Source: Sulfitobacter sp. DFL-14
Lineage (GTDB): Bacteria; Pseudomonadota; Alphaproteobacteria; Rhodobacterales; Rhodobacteraceae
Length of the DNA: 64,000 nt
Assembly (NCBI RefSeq): GCF_003335585.1
Contig: NZ_QBFD01000046.1
Span: forward strand, 1 to 64,000
Reading direction: 5' to 3'
In this document: positions 40,809 to 49,368 of the stretch, piece by piece
How the letters are laid out: every line of letters starts with the position of its first letter
Numbering within the stretch: position 1 is the first letter of the stretch
Notes under the pieces: generated by a model
What the model was told of the DNA's origin: nothing
Seen by the model: the letters and a program-made list of their open reading frames with translations, nothing else
Databases searched by the model: none
Made by a program: the position numbers and the translations under genes

Positions 40809-41492
40809 TCAGCTGTTCCAGCGGGATTCCAGCTTTTGCAGCGCGGCGATGCGTTCGTCGGTCTTGGGGTGGCTCAACAGCCAGGCCGGCGCGCTGCCAT
40901 GGTTGCTTTGCGTCAGGGCTTCCAGCTTGCGAAACAGCGAAATCTGCGGGGCAACACCGATCCCTGCCTTGGTCAGCAGGGCGGCAGCATAGGCGTCCGC
41001 CTCGTATTCATCGCCCCGCGACAGGCGCGCCGCCAGCAGCGTGGTGATCATATTGGCCAGCCAGACGCCAACGAATGGAATGAACCGGCCCAGCACCATC
41101 GCCAGCACCGTGCGGATGGCATTCTGGCCGGAAAAGTCGATCATCCGCCGCCGGGAATGCCCCAGCGCCACATGGCCCAGTTCATGCGCGATCACCGATG
41201 CGATCTCTTCCGCCGAGACCTCGCCCGAGCGGAACTTGTTGTAGAAGCCGCGGGTGATGAAAATGCGCCCGTCCGGTGCGGCCAGCCCGTTCACCGGCTC
41301 GATCTCGTAGATATGCACCTTGATCTGCGGCAGATCGAGCGCGCGGGCCAGCCTGTTGCTGACCTCCTTCAGGGCCGGGTCGGCCAGCCGCGTTGATCGC
41401 GCATCCAGTTCCCGCGCAGTGCGCCAGCTGGAAAATCGGTACATCGCCAGCGCATAGAGAATGGCCAGAAGGATGGGAAGGACACGGATCAT
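40809..41492 (-). CDS. M48 family metalloprotease
   Basis: This 227-residue membrane-associated zinc protease has an N-terminal hydrophobic segment (about 2-19). The HExxH motif is His103-Glu104-x2-His107 (VIAHELGHVALGHSRRR), and a second hydrophobic region lies at about 125-150. The third ligand glutamate is in SRGDEYEADAYA near 160. It resembles short HtpX/YfgC-like M48 peptidases that degrade damaged membrane or periplasmic proteins. Substrate unknown. It ends 57 bp from the convergent PIN gene and is preceded by the co-directional P450 gene. Confidence 0.9.
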   Translation of the reverse strand: MIRVLPILLAILYALAMYRFSSWRTARELDARSTRLADPALKEVSNRLARALDLPQIKVHIYEIEPVNGLAAPDGRIFITRGFYNKFRSGEVSAEEIASVIAHELGHVALGHSRRRMIDFSGQNAIRTVLAMVLGRFIPFVGVWLANMITTLLAARLSRGDEYEADAYAAALLTKAGIGVAPQISLFRKLEALTQSNHGSAPAWLLSHPKTDERIAALQKLESRWNS

Positions 41493-41564
41493 GCGCTCAA
41501 TATGGGGGCGGGCGGCGCGGGGGCAAGCGGTTTGTCGGGATAATGCCGCGCGCCACGCCCGGTC

Positions 41565-42713
41565 TTACCACGCCACCGGCATTGTCGTGGGGCCGCGAAA
41601 GGCCCAGCCCCGGTAGGGCACCGGCCCGGTCAGCCGCAGGCCCGGCAGCGCCTCGAACAGCAGCGGCAGCGCCACCTGGGTGATCAGGCAGCGCGCGGCG
41701 GCCGCCCCGGCGCAGAAATGCGGCCCTGCGCCAAAGGGGATGGCCGCAGCGGTGTCACGGGTGATGTCAAAATCCTCCGGCCGGTCAAAATGCGCCTCGT
41801 CCCGCCCGGCCGAGGAAAACATCAAAAAGACCCGGTCGCCGGGATCAAACCGCACCGCGCCCACCCGGTCCTCGCGCGCAACGATCCGGGGCGACATGCC
41901 GATGGGGCTGATCCAGCGTGCGTATTCCGCAAAGGCCTCCTGCCAGCTGTTCTGGCCCTGCCGGATGCGCTGCAACTGGTCGGGATGGGTCAAGAGCGCC
42001 CAGGCGATGCCCGCAATGGCATCGCGCGGCTCGTTCTGGCCGCCGGAAATCACCAGTTTGATATTGGCGCGCAGGCTGTCCATCGGCAGGCCTGCCTCTT
42101 GCTGAACCGCAAGGGCGCTCATCGGGGCAGGGCTGGCGAGGGCCCTGTCGATATGGCTGTCGATCAGCGCCGTGGCCGCGTGACAGCGTGCTTCCACCCC
42201 GGCATCACCGGTGTAATTCGCGCAGCCGTCGATCATGTGCTGGCTGACCCGGTCCATTTCCGCACAGGACATTTCCGCCAGCCCGGTGATGGCGATCAGT
42301 GCCGAGGCAGAGACCGGCATGGCATAATCCGTCACCAGGTCGCAGGAACCGCGCGGGCCGAGATCCGCAAGGAAACGCCGCGCCGAGGCTTCAAAGACCG
42401 GGGCCCAATGCTGTGCCACGGTGCGCGGGCTGAGCGCGGGGAACAGCGCGCGCCGCTCCGCCTGATGGTCGGCCGCGTCCTTGCGCATCATGTTCTCGCC
42501 CATGAGGCGGGTCATCAGCCCATCCGGCTGCCGGGAGGAAAACACCTCGATCCGCTTTTCCTCGCGGTGGATATCATCGCGCCGGGTCAGCAGGGTTGCA
42601 TCCAGTTCCGGCACATAGGCGATGGGGGCCTCATGCCGCATACGCGCGAGTATGGGATAGGGATCAGCGGCAAAACTGGCCGGGTCGAGGGAGAAGAGGG
42701 GCGCATTGGACAT
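41565..42713 (-). CDS. cytochrome P450
   Basis: This 382-residue soluble bacterial P450 has the heme ligand Cys334 in FGAGPHFCAG and ExxR at 263-266 (EYAR). The I-helix signature is unusual: residues 223-231 read SGGQNEPRD, with Glu-Pro where most P450s carry an acid-threonine pair for oxygen activation. Either a different proton route or a non-standard activity is possible. No ferredoxin or reductase gene is adjacent, so electrons must come from elsewhere. The length is slightly short for the family, and the N-terminus matches (LDPASFAADPYPILARMR). Confidence 0.9.
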   Translation of the reverse strand: MSNAPLFSLDPASFAADPYPILARMRHEAPIAYVPELDATLLTRRDDIHREEKRIEVFSSRQPDGLMTRLMGENMMRKDAADHQAERRALFPALSPRTVAQHWAPVFEASARRFLADLGPRGSCDLVTDYAMPVSASALIAITGLAEMSCAEMDRVSQHMIDGCANYTGDAGVEARCHAATALIDSHIDRALASPAPMSALAVQQEAGLPMDSLRANIKLVISGGQNEPRDAIAGIAWALLTHPDQLQRIRQGQNSWQEAFAEYARWISPIGMSPRIVAREDRVGAVRFDPGDRVFLMFSSAGRDEAHFDRPEDFDITRDTAAAIPFGAGPHFCAGAAAARCLITQVALPLLFEALPGLRLTGPVPYRGWAFRGPTTMPVAW

Positions 42714-42805
42714 GCCACGATCCTAGGGCAGACCGAAGCCCCAGACAATTGCAATGACGAGGGGCGCAATGACGCGGGGCGCCCGGCTTGCGCCGGGCGG
42801 GCGCG

Positions 42806-43234
42806 TCAGGCCAGTCTGGCGTCCATCGTGATCTCAGCGGTCAGCAGTTTGGAAATCGGGCAATTCTCCTTGGCGGTTTTGGCCGCTTCGGCAAATTGGT
42901 CTTCCGTTGCATTCGGAATGGTCGCAGTCACGTCCAGATGCACCTTGGGAATGTGAAAGCCGCCGTCCTTCTGATCCAGATAGACGGTCGCCCTGGTCTC
43001 GATGCTGTCGGCGACAAGGTCATGCCCCTCAAGCACCATGGAAAGCGCCATGGAGAAACAGGAGGCATGGGCCGCCCCGATCAGCTCTTCGGGGTTGGTG
43101 CCCTTGCCGTCCTCGAAGCGGGTGTCGAAGCCATAGGGCTGATCCGCCAGCACACCGGTCTGGGTGGAAACAAACCCTTTGCCTGTCTTCAGATTGCCGG
43201 ACCATTTTGCCGCCCCTGATTTCTTGATTGCCAT
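42806..43234 (-). CDS. osmC: OsmC family peroxiredoxin
   Basis: This 142-residue thiol peroxidase has peroxidatic Cys59 (GAAHASCFSMALS) and resolving Cys125 (KENCPIS), with Glu50 in the active-site region. OsmC/Ohr proteins reduce organic hydroperoxides. The overall pattern (MAIKKSGAAKWSGNLKTGKG) matches the OsmC rather than the Ohr subgroup. AAAGGA precedes the start. A perfect 10+10 bp palindrome at 43360-43382 lies upstream in the probable promoter region, suggesting control by a dimeric redox or stress regulator. Confidence 0.93.
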   Translation of the reverse strand: MAIKKSGAAKWSGNLKTGKGFVSTQTGVLADQPYGFDTRFEDGKGTNPEELIGAAHASCFSMALSMVLEGHDLVADSIETRATVYLDQKDGGFHIPKVHLDVTATIPNATEDQFAEAAKTAKENCPISKLLTAEITMDARLA

Positions 43235-43359
43235 GATATCGTCCTTTCAACTCTATGCGCCGGACCAACGCGCCGATGCGCATTGCGTTCCGTCGGAGGT
43301 ACAGCGGGGGAGGAGAACGTGAAGGATGCGGGAAACGCGGGCGGTGGGCGGTGTCGATC

Positions 43360-43382
43360 AAGTTAAAGTATCACTTTAACTT
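43360..43382. promoter_or_regulatory. perfect palindrome AAGTTAAAGT-ATC-ACTTTAACTT upstream of osmC
   Basis: The 10-bp arms are exactly complementary, with a 3-bp spacer, 126 bp before osmC and 100 bp after the VWA gene stop. On the minus strand a weak TTGAAC...TACTTT promoter could overlap it (16-bp spacing). With no T-run it looks more like an operator than a terminator. Confidence 0.5.
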
Positions 43383-43482
43383 TCTTGTTCAATAGTCAGG
43401 AATATATAGGATAACTATCACTCCCAAAGCCCTTGCCGTCCCTTCCAGTCAGGCGCGCTGACCGTTCACCAAAAGCGCCGCT

Positions 43483-44670
43483 TCAGCGCGCCATGGTCTT
43501 GATCCCGCGCGACAGGCCTTCGAGGGTCATGGGCACCATCGCATCGGGGCCGAAAATCTCGCGGATCATGGAAATCGACTGGGTGTAGGGCCAGTATTTC
43601 TCCGGCACCGGGTTGATCCACAGATTGCTTTGCCACTGATCGCAAGCGCGGGTCAGCCATGTGGCGCCGCTTTCGGCGTTCCAATGTTCATTGGCGCCGC
43701 CAGGATAGGCAATTTCATAGGGCGACATGGAGGCATCCCCAACGAAAATGCATTTGTAATCAGGGCCATAGGTGCGCAGGATCTCATGGGTGCTCAGCTG
43801 TGCATCCCAGCGGCGGCGGTTGTCCTTCCAGACGCCTTCATAAAGGCAGTTGTGAAAGTAGAAATATTCAAAATGCTTGAACTCCGCCTTGGCTGCGCTG
43901 AAAAGCTCCTGCACCACCTTTACATGCGGGTCCATGGAACCGCCCACGTCGAGAAACAGCAGCACCTTGACCGCATTGCGCCGCTCGGGGCGGGTTTTCA
44001 CATCCAGATAGCCATGTTCTGCCGTGGCGCGGATGGTGCCGTTCAGGTCCAGTTCTTCGTCCGCGCCATCCCGCGCCCAGCGGCGCAGGCGTTTCAGGGC
44101 CACCTTGATGTTGCGCGTGCCCAGTTCGACATTGTCGTCCAGGTTGCGGAATTCGCGTTTGTCCCAGACCTTGGTCGCGCGCTGGTGGCGGCTTTCCTTC
44201 TGGCCGATGCGCACCCCTTCGGGGTTGTAGCCATAGGCCCCGAAGGGCGAGGTGCCCGCGGTGCCGACCCATTTGTTGCCCCCCTGATGGCGGCCTTTTT
44301 GTTCCTCAAGACGTTTCTTGAGCGTTTCCATCAACTTGTCGAAGCCTCCTAAAGCTTCGATCTCGGCTTTCTCGGCCTCGGTCAGGTGTTTTTCCGCCAT
44401 CTTTTCCAGCCAGTCGCGCGGGATGTCGACTGCTTCAAGAACATCGTCCAAGCTGATGTTTTCCAAGCCTTTGAAGGCTGCGGCAAAGGCCTGGTCGAAC
44501 TTGTCGATGTTCCGCTCGTCCTTCACCATCGACACCCGCGCGAGGTAATAGAACGCCTCGACGTCATAGGTCGCGATTCCGGCTGCCATGCCGTCCAGGA
44601 ACGCCAGGAATTCCCGCATCGAGACGGGCACCTTATGGGCGCGCAGCTGGTCGAAGAAAGGCAGGAACAT
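43483..44670 (-). CDS. CoxE-like VWA domain protein
   Basis: This 395-residue cytoplasmic protein has a charged linker (about 115-170, KKRLEEQKGRHQGGNKWVG) and a C-terminal von Willebrand A domain (about 233-390). The metal-site motif is Asp241-Val-Gly-Gly-Ser245 (LFLDVGGSMDPH), where DxSxS is usual, so one coordinating hydroxyl is missing. Such proteins pair with MoxR AAA+ ATPases as chaperones that insert cofactors or activate targets. A MoxR gene lies 1.9 kb upstream on the same strand. It is the third gene after a DUF2927 lipoprotein and a small membrane protein. Confidence 0.9.
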   Translation of the reverse strand: MFLPFFDQLRAHKVPVSMREFLAFLDGMAAGIATYDVEAFYYLARVSMVKDERNIDKFDQAFAAAFKGLENISLDDVLEAVDIPRDWLEKMAEKHLTEAEKAEIEALGGFDKLMETLKKRLEEQKGRHQGGNKWVGTAGTSPFGAYGYNPEGVRIGQKESRHQRATKVWDKREFRNLDDNVELGTRNIKVALKRLRRWARDGADEELDLNGTIRATAEHGYLDVKTRPERRNAVKVLLFLDVGGSMDPHVKVVQELFSAAKAEFKHFEYFYFHNCLYEGVWKDNRRRWDAQLSTHEILRTYGPDYKCIFVGDASMSPYEIAYPGGANEHWNAESGATWLTRACDQWQSNLWINPVPEKYWPYTQSISMIREIFGPDAMVPMTLEGLSRGIKTMAR

Positions 44671-44673
44671 CCG

Positions 44674-44844
44674 TCAGCCCATCATCATGCGGTCGAAAAT
44701 GACGGTCAGGATCATGCCGACAACCAGGAAGGCAATACCATAGCCTGCGGCGTATTGCGCGATGTCCTTGCGGTTGCCTGCCCGCCTGCGCGCGGTCAGC
44801 CCGCCGATCAGGGCCCCGACAAGCGCCAAAATGATTGCGATCAT
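44674..44844 (-). CDS. small membrane protein (56 residues)
   Basis: The frame opens MIAIILALVGALIGGLTARR and ends VVGMILTVIFDRMMMG. It has two hydrophobic segments (about 2-16 and 36-50) separated by a basic loop (RRRAGNRKD). It lies 3 bp before the VWA start and 17 bp after the DUF2927 stop, on the same strand, with GGCGGAAG upstream of the ATG. Context and composition make it a real gene. Function is unknown, but a two-helix membrane partner for the MoxR-VWA module is a reasonable guess. Confidence 0.72.
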   Translation of the reverse strand: MIAIILALVGALIGGLTARRRAGNRKDIAQYAAGYGIAFLVVGMILTVIFDRMMMG

Positions 44845-44861
44845 ATTCTTCCGCCCTTGGG

Positions 44862-46232
44862 TTACGAGCCTTTCAGCGGGTTCAGCGAAGCGATCTCGCG
44901 CAGCTTGGCCCGCACGGCCCAATCTGGCCCAAACCCGTATCGCGCCCAGCCCACACTGTCCAGCCTGACGCCACTGGCCTCTGTGGGGCGGTTTTCCAGT
45001 TCCAGCGCCTCTGCACGCAGCAACAGCAGGGTGGCGAGCAAAGCGGCGTTCTCCGACTGGATCGCCGTGTCCACATGTGGGGCGATCAGCCGCAGGGCGC
45101 GGTTGCCGTCGCCCTTGGTGATGGCATAGGCCGACAATTGGGTGGCAACATAGGCCCGGTGCAGCCGGGTGCCCGGCGACATCGCATAATAGCGGTCGGC
45201 AATCAGATAATGTTTCTGGGCCATCTCTGCATCGCTGGCCTGCATGACACGGCCCATGGCGTAATGGGCAAAGGCGCGGCGGTGGTCCTGCCAGCCCATC
45301 GCACCGGCAATCCGGATCGCTTCCTGTGCCGCGGCCTGACGCCTGGCAAAGGAGACCGAACGCCCGCCCAGCGCGGTCTGGATCGCCTTGCTCCATTCCG
45401 TGGGGGTGCGGGTGGCATAGCGCGCCCTGGCCTGAGTGCCGCGCGGATTGACGCGCGCCAGGATCGCGGGCAGGGCGGCGGCCACCTGGCCCCGTGTCAT
45501 CCCCGAACGCAGCGCGGGATCGTAATAGGCGCGCAGGATCAGCATGTCGAAACCCGTAAGCACCGTATGGACATTGTCGTCGTTGAAAACGGAATCGGGC
45601 AGGCGGTAAAGATCGTTCAGCGGCCCCAGCGCCTGCGCCAGTTCCTCGTGCAGGCAATCGCGCACCTCTTGCGGGCTGGCATCATTCGGCAGGAAAATCG
45701 CGATCTTTTCGCGGGTTTTCAGCAGGGTCCAGTTGGTCTTGGCCTGCCTGCGGGCGCTGCGGTATTCGTCAATCGTGGTGACATTGGGGGCCACGAAACA
45801 GGCCGCCTGGGGCAGAACCCGGCGGATGTCCTCGCGGCTGACCGCCTGGATGGTGATATTCGCGTCCCCTGAACGGGCCTCGCGGATGTCGATTTTTGCC
45901 TCGCTGCGCAGACGCGCCATCAGCTTTCTGAGATCGGGTAGCAAGGTGGGCGGCGGGCTGCCCGCAACCCGCAGGGAAATCGGCGTTTCAAAGCGGGTCA
46001 GCACCGGCAGGCTGCGGCCGCTTTCCATCTGGAAAGAGAGTTCGATGAAATCCAGGGCAAGATCGTTGTTGGACCGCACCGGCGCTTCGGGCAGGCTGGT
46101 TGCGAAGCTTTTCATCGGCGGCAGGCTGCTGGCCGACGTGTCAAAGGCGGCGCGGGTGGCGACATCGGGGTTGGAAGCAGGGACGCAGGCGTTCAACAGC
46201 AATACAAGCGGCAGGAAAACGCGACCCCTCAC
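44862..46232 (-). CDS. DUF2927 lipoprotein
   Basis: This protein has 456 residues from the GTG at 46232, which places a signal peptide (VRGRVFLPLVLLLNACVP) with lipobox LLNAC directly at the N-terminus. AAAAGGG lies 8 nt upstream. An ATG at 46343 would bury the signal 37 residues in and is rejected. The central DUF2927 domain (about 80-290) contains CLHEELAQALGPLNDLYRLPDSVF, an HEE metallohydrolase-like helix. The C-terminal part is helical, with TPR-like repeats. The protein is envelope-located and its function is unknown. First of three closely spaced genes ending with the VWA gene. Confidence 0.82.
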   Translation of the reverse strand: MRGRVFLPLVLLLNACVPASNPDVATRAAFDTSASSLPPMKSFATSLPEAPVRSNNDLALDFIELSFQMESGRSLPVLTRFETPISLRVAGSPPPTLLPDLRKLMARLRSEAKIDIREARSGDANITIQAVSREDIRRVLPQAACFVAPNVTTIDEYRSARRQAKTNWTLLKTREKIAIFLPNDASPQEVRDCLHEELAQALGPLNDLYRLPDSVFNDDNVHTVLTGFDMLILRAYYDPALRSGMTRGQVAAALPAILARVNPRGTQARARYATRTPTEWSKAIQTALGGRSVSFARRQAAAQEAIRIAGAMGWQDHRRAFAHYAMGRVMQASDAEMAQKHYLIADRYYAMSPGTRLHRAYVATQLSAYAITKGDGNRALRLIAPHVDTAIQSENAALLATLLLLRAEALELENRPTEASGVRLDSVGWARYGFGPDWAVRAKLREIASLNPLKGS

Positions 46233-46573
46233 AGAAAGAACCCTTTTCCGAACAAGGGGTTGGCGAATATCTGTTGGTCTGGCGTCGGGGCGGATGCCTG
46301 CGCCGACGGAGCGGTTCTGCTGTTCATTTGTGCCTGCCTGCACTTTTTGTTCTGTCGATTTGAGGCCTTTTCACCTTCTGACCCGACTTGAGTAGGGAGC
46401 AATTGAGGCAAAATGGAGGCAAAGTCGGCAGTTTGGGGCAGGCGCGCGCACTGTGGCTTTCAGGTCAGCACACGGGGCCGGGCGGATTGCGGCGGCGCAG
46501 GCCGCCGGCGCGCATCGCGCCGTGGCACGGGGCGCGCAGGAAACACCCGGAGCCGTGCAAGGCCCCGGTTCGG
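46233..46573. other. gene-free stretch between DUF2927 and moxR genes
   Basis: No gene is supported here. The part at about 46495-46535 (GCAGGCCGCC, CGCGCATCGC, GGCACGG in order) resembles a short piece of the right half of the interspersed repeat seen at 37850-38075. The match is brief and GC-rich, so it may be chance. There is no clear terminator after moxR. Confidence 0.4.
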
Positions 46574-47413
46574 TCAGCGTTGCGCGCGCGCCATGAAGGC
46601 AAGCCGTTCAAACAGATGCACGTCCTGTTCATTCTTCAGCAGGGCGCCATGCAGCTTGGGAAGCGCGCTGCTGCCGTCCTTCCTGAGGTCCTCGGCATCC
46701 ATGTCTTCGGCCAGCAGCAGTTTCAGCCAGTCCAGCACTTCGGAGGTGGAGGGTTTCTTTTTCAGACCGGCCTGATCGCGGATTTCGTAGAACTGGGTCA
46801 GCGCGGTGGTCAGCAGGTTCTGCTTGATCCCCGGGTGATGCACCTCGACGATCTTTTTCAGCGTCTCCATTTCGGGAAAGCGGATGTAGTGAAAGAAACA
46901 GCGGCGCAGAAAGGCGTCGGGCAGTTCCTTTTCATTGTTCGATGTGATGATGACGATGGGGCGCTGGCGGGCCTTGATCGTCTCGCCGGTCTCGTAGACA
47001 TAGAACTCCATCTTGTCGAGTTCCTGCAGCAGGTCGTTGGGGAATTCGATGTCGGCCTTGTCGATCTCGTCGATCAGCAGCACCACCTTTTCATCGGCCT
47101 CGAAGGCCTCCCAGAGCTTGCCCTTGCGGATGTAGTTCCTGACGTCATGCACCCGCTCTTCGCCCAGCTGGCTGTCGCGCAACCGGCTGACCGCATCGTA
47201 TTCGTAAAGCCCCTGTTGCGCCCTTGTGGTCGACTTGATGTTCCATTCGATCATCCGCAGTCCCAGGGCGGAAGAGACCTGCAGCGCCAGTTCCGTCTTG
47301 CCGGTTCCGGGTTCACCCTTGACCAGCAGGGGACGTTCCAATGTCACGGCGGCATTGACCGCGATGGTCAGATCGTCCGTGGCGACGTAATCGGCGGTGC
47401 CTTGAAATTTCAT
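46574..47413 (-). CDS. MoxR family AAA+ ATPase
   Basis: This 279-residue AAA+ protein has Walker A at 33-40 (GEPGTGKT), Walker B at 110-117 (VVLLIDEIDKAD), sensor 1 near IVIITSNNEKELP and an arginine-finger region at DAFLRRCFFHY. MoxR ATPases act with VWA proteins as specialised chaperones or metallochelatases. The VWA partner at 43483 is co-directional, separated by the DUF2927 lipoprotein and the 56-residue membrane protein. Which complex they mature is not shown by the neighbourhood. No CO-dehydrogenase or methanol-dehydrogenase genes are nearby. Confidence 0.93.
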   Translation of the reverse strand: MKFQGTADYVATDDLTIAVNAAVTLERPLLVKGEPGTGKTELALQVSSALGLRMIEWNIKSTTRAQQGLYEYDAVSRLRDSQLGEERVHDVRNYIRKGKLWEAFEADEKVVLLIDEIDKADIEFPNDLLQELDKMEFYVYETGETIKARQRPIVIITSNNEKELPDAFLRRCFFHYIRFPEMETLKKIVEVHHPGIKQNLLTTALTQFYEIRDQAGLKKKPSTSEVLDWLKLLLAEDMDAEDLRKDGSSALPKLHGALLKNEQDVHLFERLAFMARAQR

Positions 47414-47581
47414 TTGCTTTCAATCCTCTGTGATCCGGAGCTTGGCTTGAAGTCTTTAACCAAGAATCAAAAGGATTGTGTAGTGACAAAACTGAAAGGC
47501 TGAGGTAGACGCTGCGGCAGGGAGCGTTCTCGGGGAGATAAGTCTCACATGCTCAGGCTAAAAACACTTGAGGGACAATCG

Positions 47582-48004
47582 ATGAAACAGGAAGTTTTCC
47601 TGCCGGACAATTATTCACCGGCTGAAGATGAACCATTCATGAATGACAAGCAGCTGGAGTATTTTCGTCGCAAGCTGCTGAACTGGAAATCCGAATTGCT
47701 GGCAGGCAGCCGCGACACCATCGAAGGGTTGCAGGACGGCACAAGGAACATTCCGGACGTGGCCGACCGGGCAAGCGAAGAGACCGACCGCGCGCTTGAA
47801 TTGCGCACGCGTGACCGTGCGCGCAAGCTGGTGGGCAAGATCGACGCGGCCCTGCGCCGGATCGACGAGGGGGAGTTCGGTTATTGCTCGGTGACGGGCG
47901 AACCGATCTCGCTCAAGCGGCTGGATGCGCGGCCCATCGCGACGATGAGCCTGGAAGCGCAGGAAAAGCACGAGCGCCGCGAAAAGGTGCACCGCGACGA
48001 TTGA
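47582..48004 (+). CDS. dksA: DksA/TraR family RNA polymerase-binding factor, reduced zinc site
   Basis: This 140-residue protein has the DksA coiled coil (about 28-98) with the tip motif DxxDxA (Asp59, Asp62, Ala64 in DVADRAS) that reaches the polymerase active site and supports the ppGpp response. Of the four zinc-finger cysteines only Cys102 remains (FGYCSVTGEP). The others are Thr105, Ser123 and Ala126, so classical zinc binding is not possible. Zinc-independent DksA variants are known in other proteobacteria. The start has GAGGGA upstream. A strong terminator follows, so it is monocistronic. Confidence 0.92.
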   Translation: MKQEVFLPDNYSPAEDEPFMNDKQLEYFRRKLLNWKSELLAGSRDTIEGLQDGTRNIPDVADRASEETDRALELRTRDRARKLVGKIDAALRRIDEGEFGYCSVTGEPISLKRLDARPIATMSLEAQEKHERREKVHRDD

Positions 48005-48032
48005 GCGGGGCGTCAAAGCAGGCAATCCAATC

Positions 48033-48058
48033 CGCCGGGGCAAATGCCCCGGCGTTTT
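48033..48058 (+). terminator. rho-independent terminator of dksA
   Basis: The 10-bp arms CGCCGGGGCA and TGCCCCGGCG enclose a 2-nt gap (effectively a 4-nt loop) and are followed by TTTT. The next gene starts 14 bp later. Confidence 0.88.
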
Positions 48059-48071
48059 CATATGAGGCTGG

Positions 48072-49232
48072 ATGCGGATTTCAAATGCCATCGTGATCGG
48101 TGCCGGGATCGGCGGGCTGGCGGCCGCTGCGGCCCTGGCGCGGCGCGGTGTTGCGGTGACGCTGCTGGAGCAGGCCGACAGGCTGGGCGAAGTCGGCGCG
48201 GGCCTGCAGGTCAGCCCCAATGGCATGGCGGTCCTGCGGGCCCTCGGGCTGGAACCGGAGCTGCGCCGCAAGCAGGCGGTGGCGGGCCGCGCGGTTGTGC
48301 TGCAGACCGAGACCGGCCGCGAGGTGGCACGGCTCGACCTAGCGCGCCTGCGCCCCGACCAACCCTATTGCTTCTTGCACCGTGCCGATCTGGTCGACAT
48401 GCTGGCCGGTCTGGCCCGGCGCGCCAATGTCAGCTTTGAATTCGGCGCGAAAGTGGCGAGCGTGCGGCCCGGCACCCTGCCGCAGGTGCAGCTTGCCGGG
48501 GGCGGCACAAGGCGCGCAGAGGTGGTGGTGGCCGCGGATGGCATCCATTCCGTCGCGCGCTCTGTCTTGAACGGGGCGGACAAGGCGGCTTTCACCGGGC
48601 AGGTGGCCTGGCGCGCTTTGGTCCCGAACCATATGGGCCACCCGGCAGAGGCGCATGTGGCCATGGGGCCGGGCCGCCATCTGGTCAGCTATCCGATCCG
48701 GGGTGCAAGCCATGTGAACCTTGTTGCGGTCGAGGAGCGTGACAACTGGGCGGCGGAGGGCTGGAACCATGCGGATGCGCCGGCGCATCTGCGCGCCGCC
48801 TTTGACGGGTTTTCCGGGCAGGCCGCAGAGATGATCGCGGCGGTGCGCGAGGTGACCCTTTGGGGGTTGCATCAGCATCCCGTGGCCGCGCATTGGCATC
48901 AGGACGGGATTGTCCTGCTGGGGGATGCGGCCCATCCGACGCTGCCGTTTCTGGCCCAGGGGGCCAATATGGCGCTGGAAGACGCCTGGGTTCTGGCCGG
49001 GGCGCTGACCGGGCGCGGGCAGGCGGGTCTGGCCTCTTATCAGGCTGCCCGGCAGCCCCGGGTCCGCCGGGTGATCGCGGCGGCCTCACGCAATGCCTGG
49101 CGCTATCATCTGCGTCCGGGGCCTTTCCGCAGTGCTGCGCATCTGGGCCTCGGGCTGGTCAGCCGCCTGGCACCGGGCATGATGGTTGGCGGATTTGACT
49201 GGCTTTACGGGCATGACGTGACCCGGGCGTGA
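48072..49232 (+). CDS. FAD-dependent monooxygenase, salicylate hydroxylase-like
   Basis: This 386-residue group A flavoprotein monooxygenase has the Rossmann GxGxxG at residues 9-14 (VIGAGIGGLAAA) and the DG motif near 157 (VVVAADGIHSVAR). The FAD ribityl-binding GD motif is near 283 (VLLGDAAHPTLPFLAQGA). Such enzymes use NAD(P)H to hydroxylate aromatic substrates. The substrate here is unknown, and no aromatic-catabolic genes are adjacent. It begins immediately after the dksA terminator, so it needs its own promoter. It is convergent with the cupin gene across a large hairpin. Confidence 0.9.
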   Translation: MRISNAIVIGAGIGGLAAAAALARRGVAVTLLEQADRLGEVGAGLQVSPNGMAVLRALGLEPELRRKQAVAGRAVVLQTETGREVARLDLARLRPDQPYCFLHRADLVDMLAGLARRANVSFEFGAKVASVRPGTLPQVQLAGGGTRRAEVVVAADGIHSVARSVLNGADKAAFTGQVAWRALVPNHMGHPAEAHVAMGPGRHLVSYPIRGASHVNLVAVEERDNWAAEGWNHADAPAHLRAAFDGFSGQAAEMIAAVREVTLWGLHQHPVAAHWHQDGIVLLGDAAHPTLPFLAQGANMALEDAWVLAGALTGRGQAGLASYQAARQPRVRRVIAAASRNAWRYHLRPGPFRSAAHLGLGLVSRLAPGMMVGGFDWLYGHDVTRA

Positions 49233-49368
49233 TCTGAAGGCCTGCGCTGCGCGCAGATTACATTATGGATTTTTGCTGCGGGATGGATCTCGCTGCGGGC
49301 CCACCATCCCAGGAAGGTCTGGCACCCCCCTTGATTGATCTCTTTCATGGCACCATCCGCCCGTCTTC

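Noticed and set aside
46495..46535. Fifth copy of the interspersed repeat
   Set aside because: Only short GC-rich blocks match in order, which is too little to separate from chance without alignment statistics.
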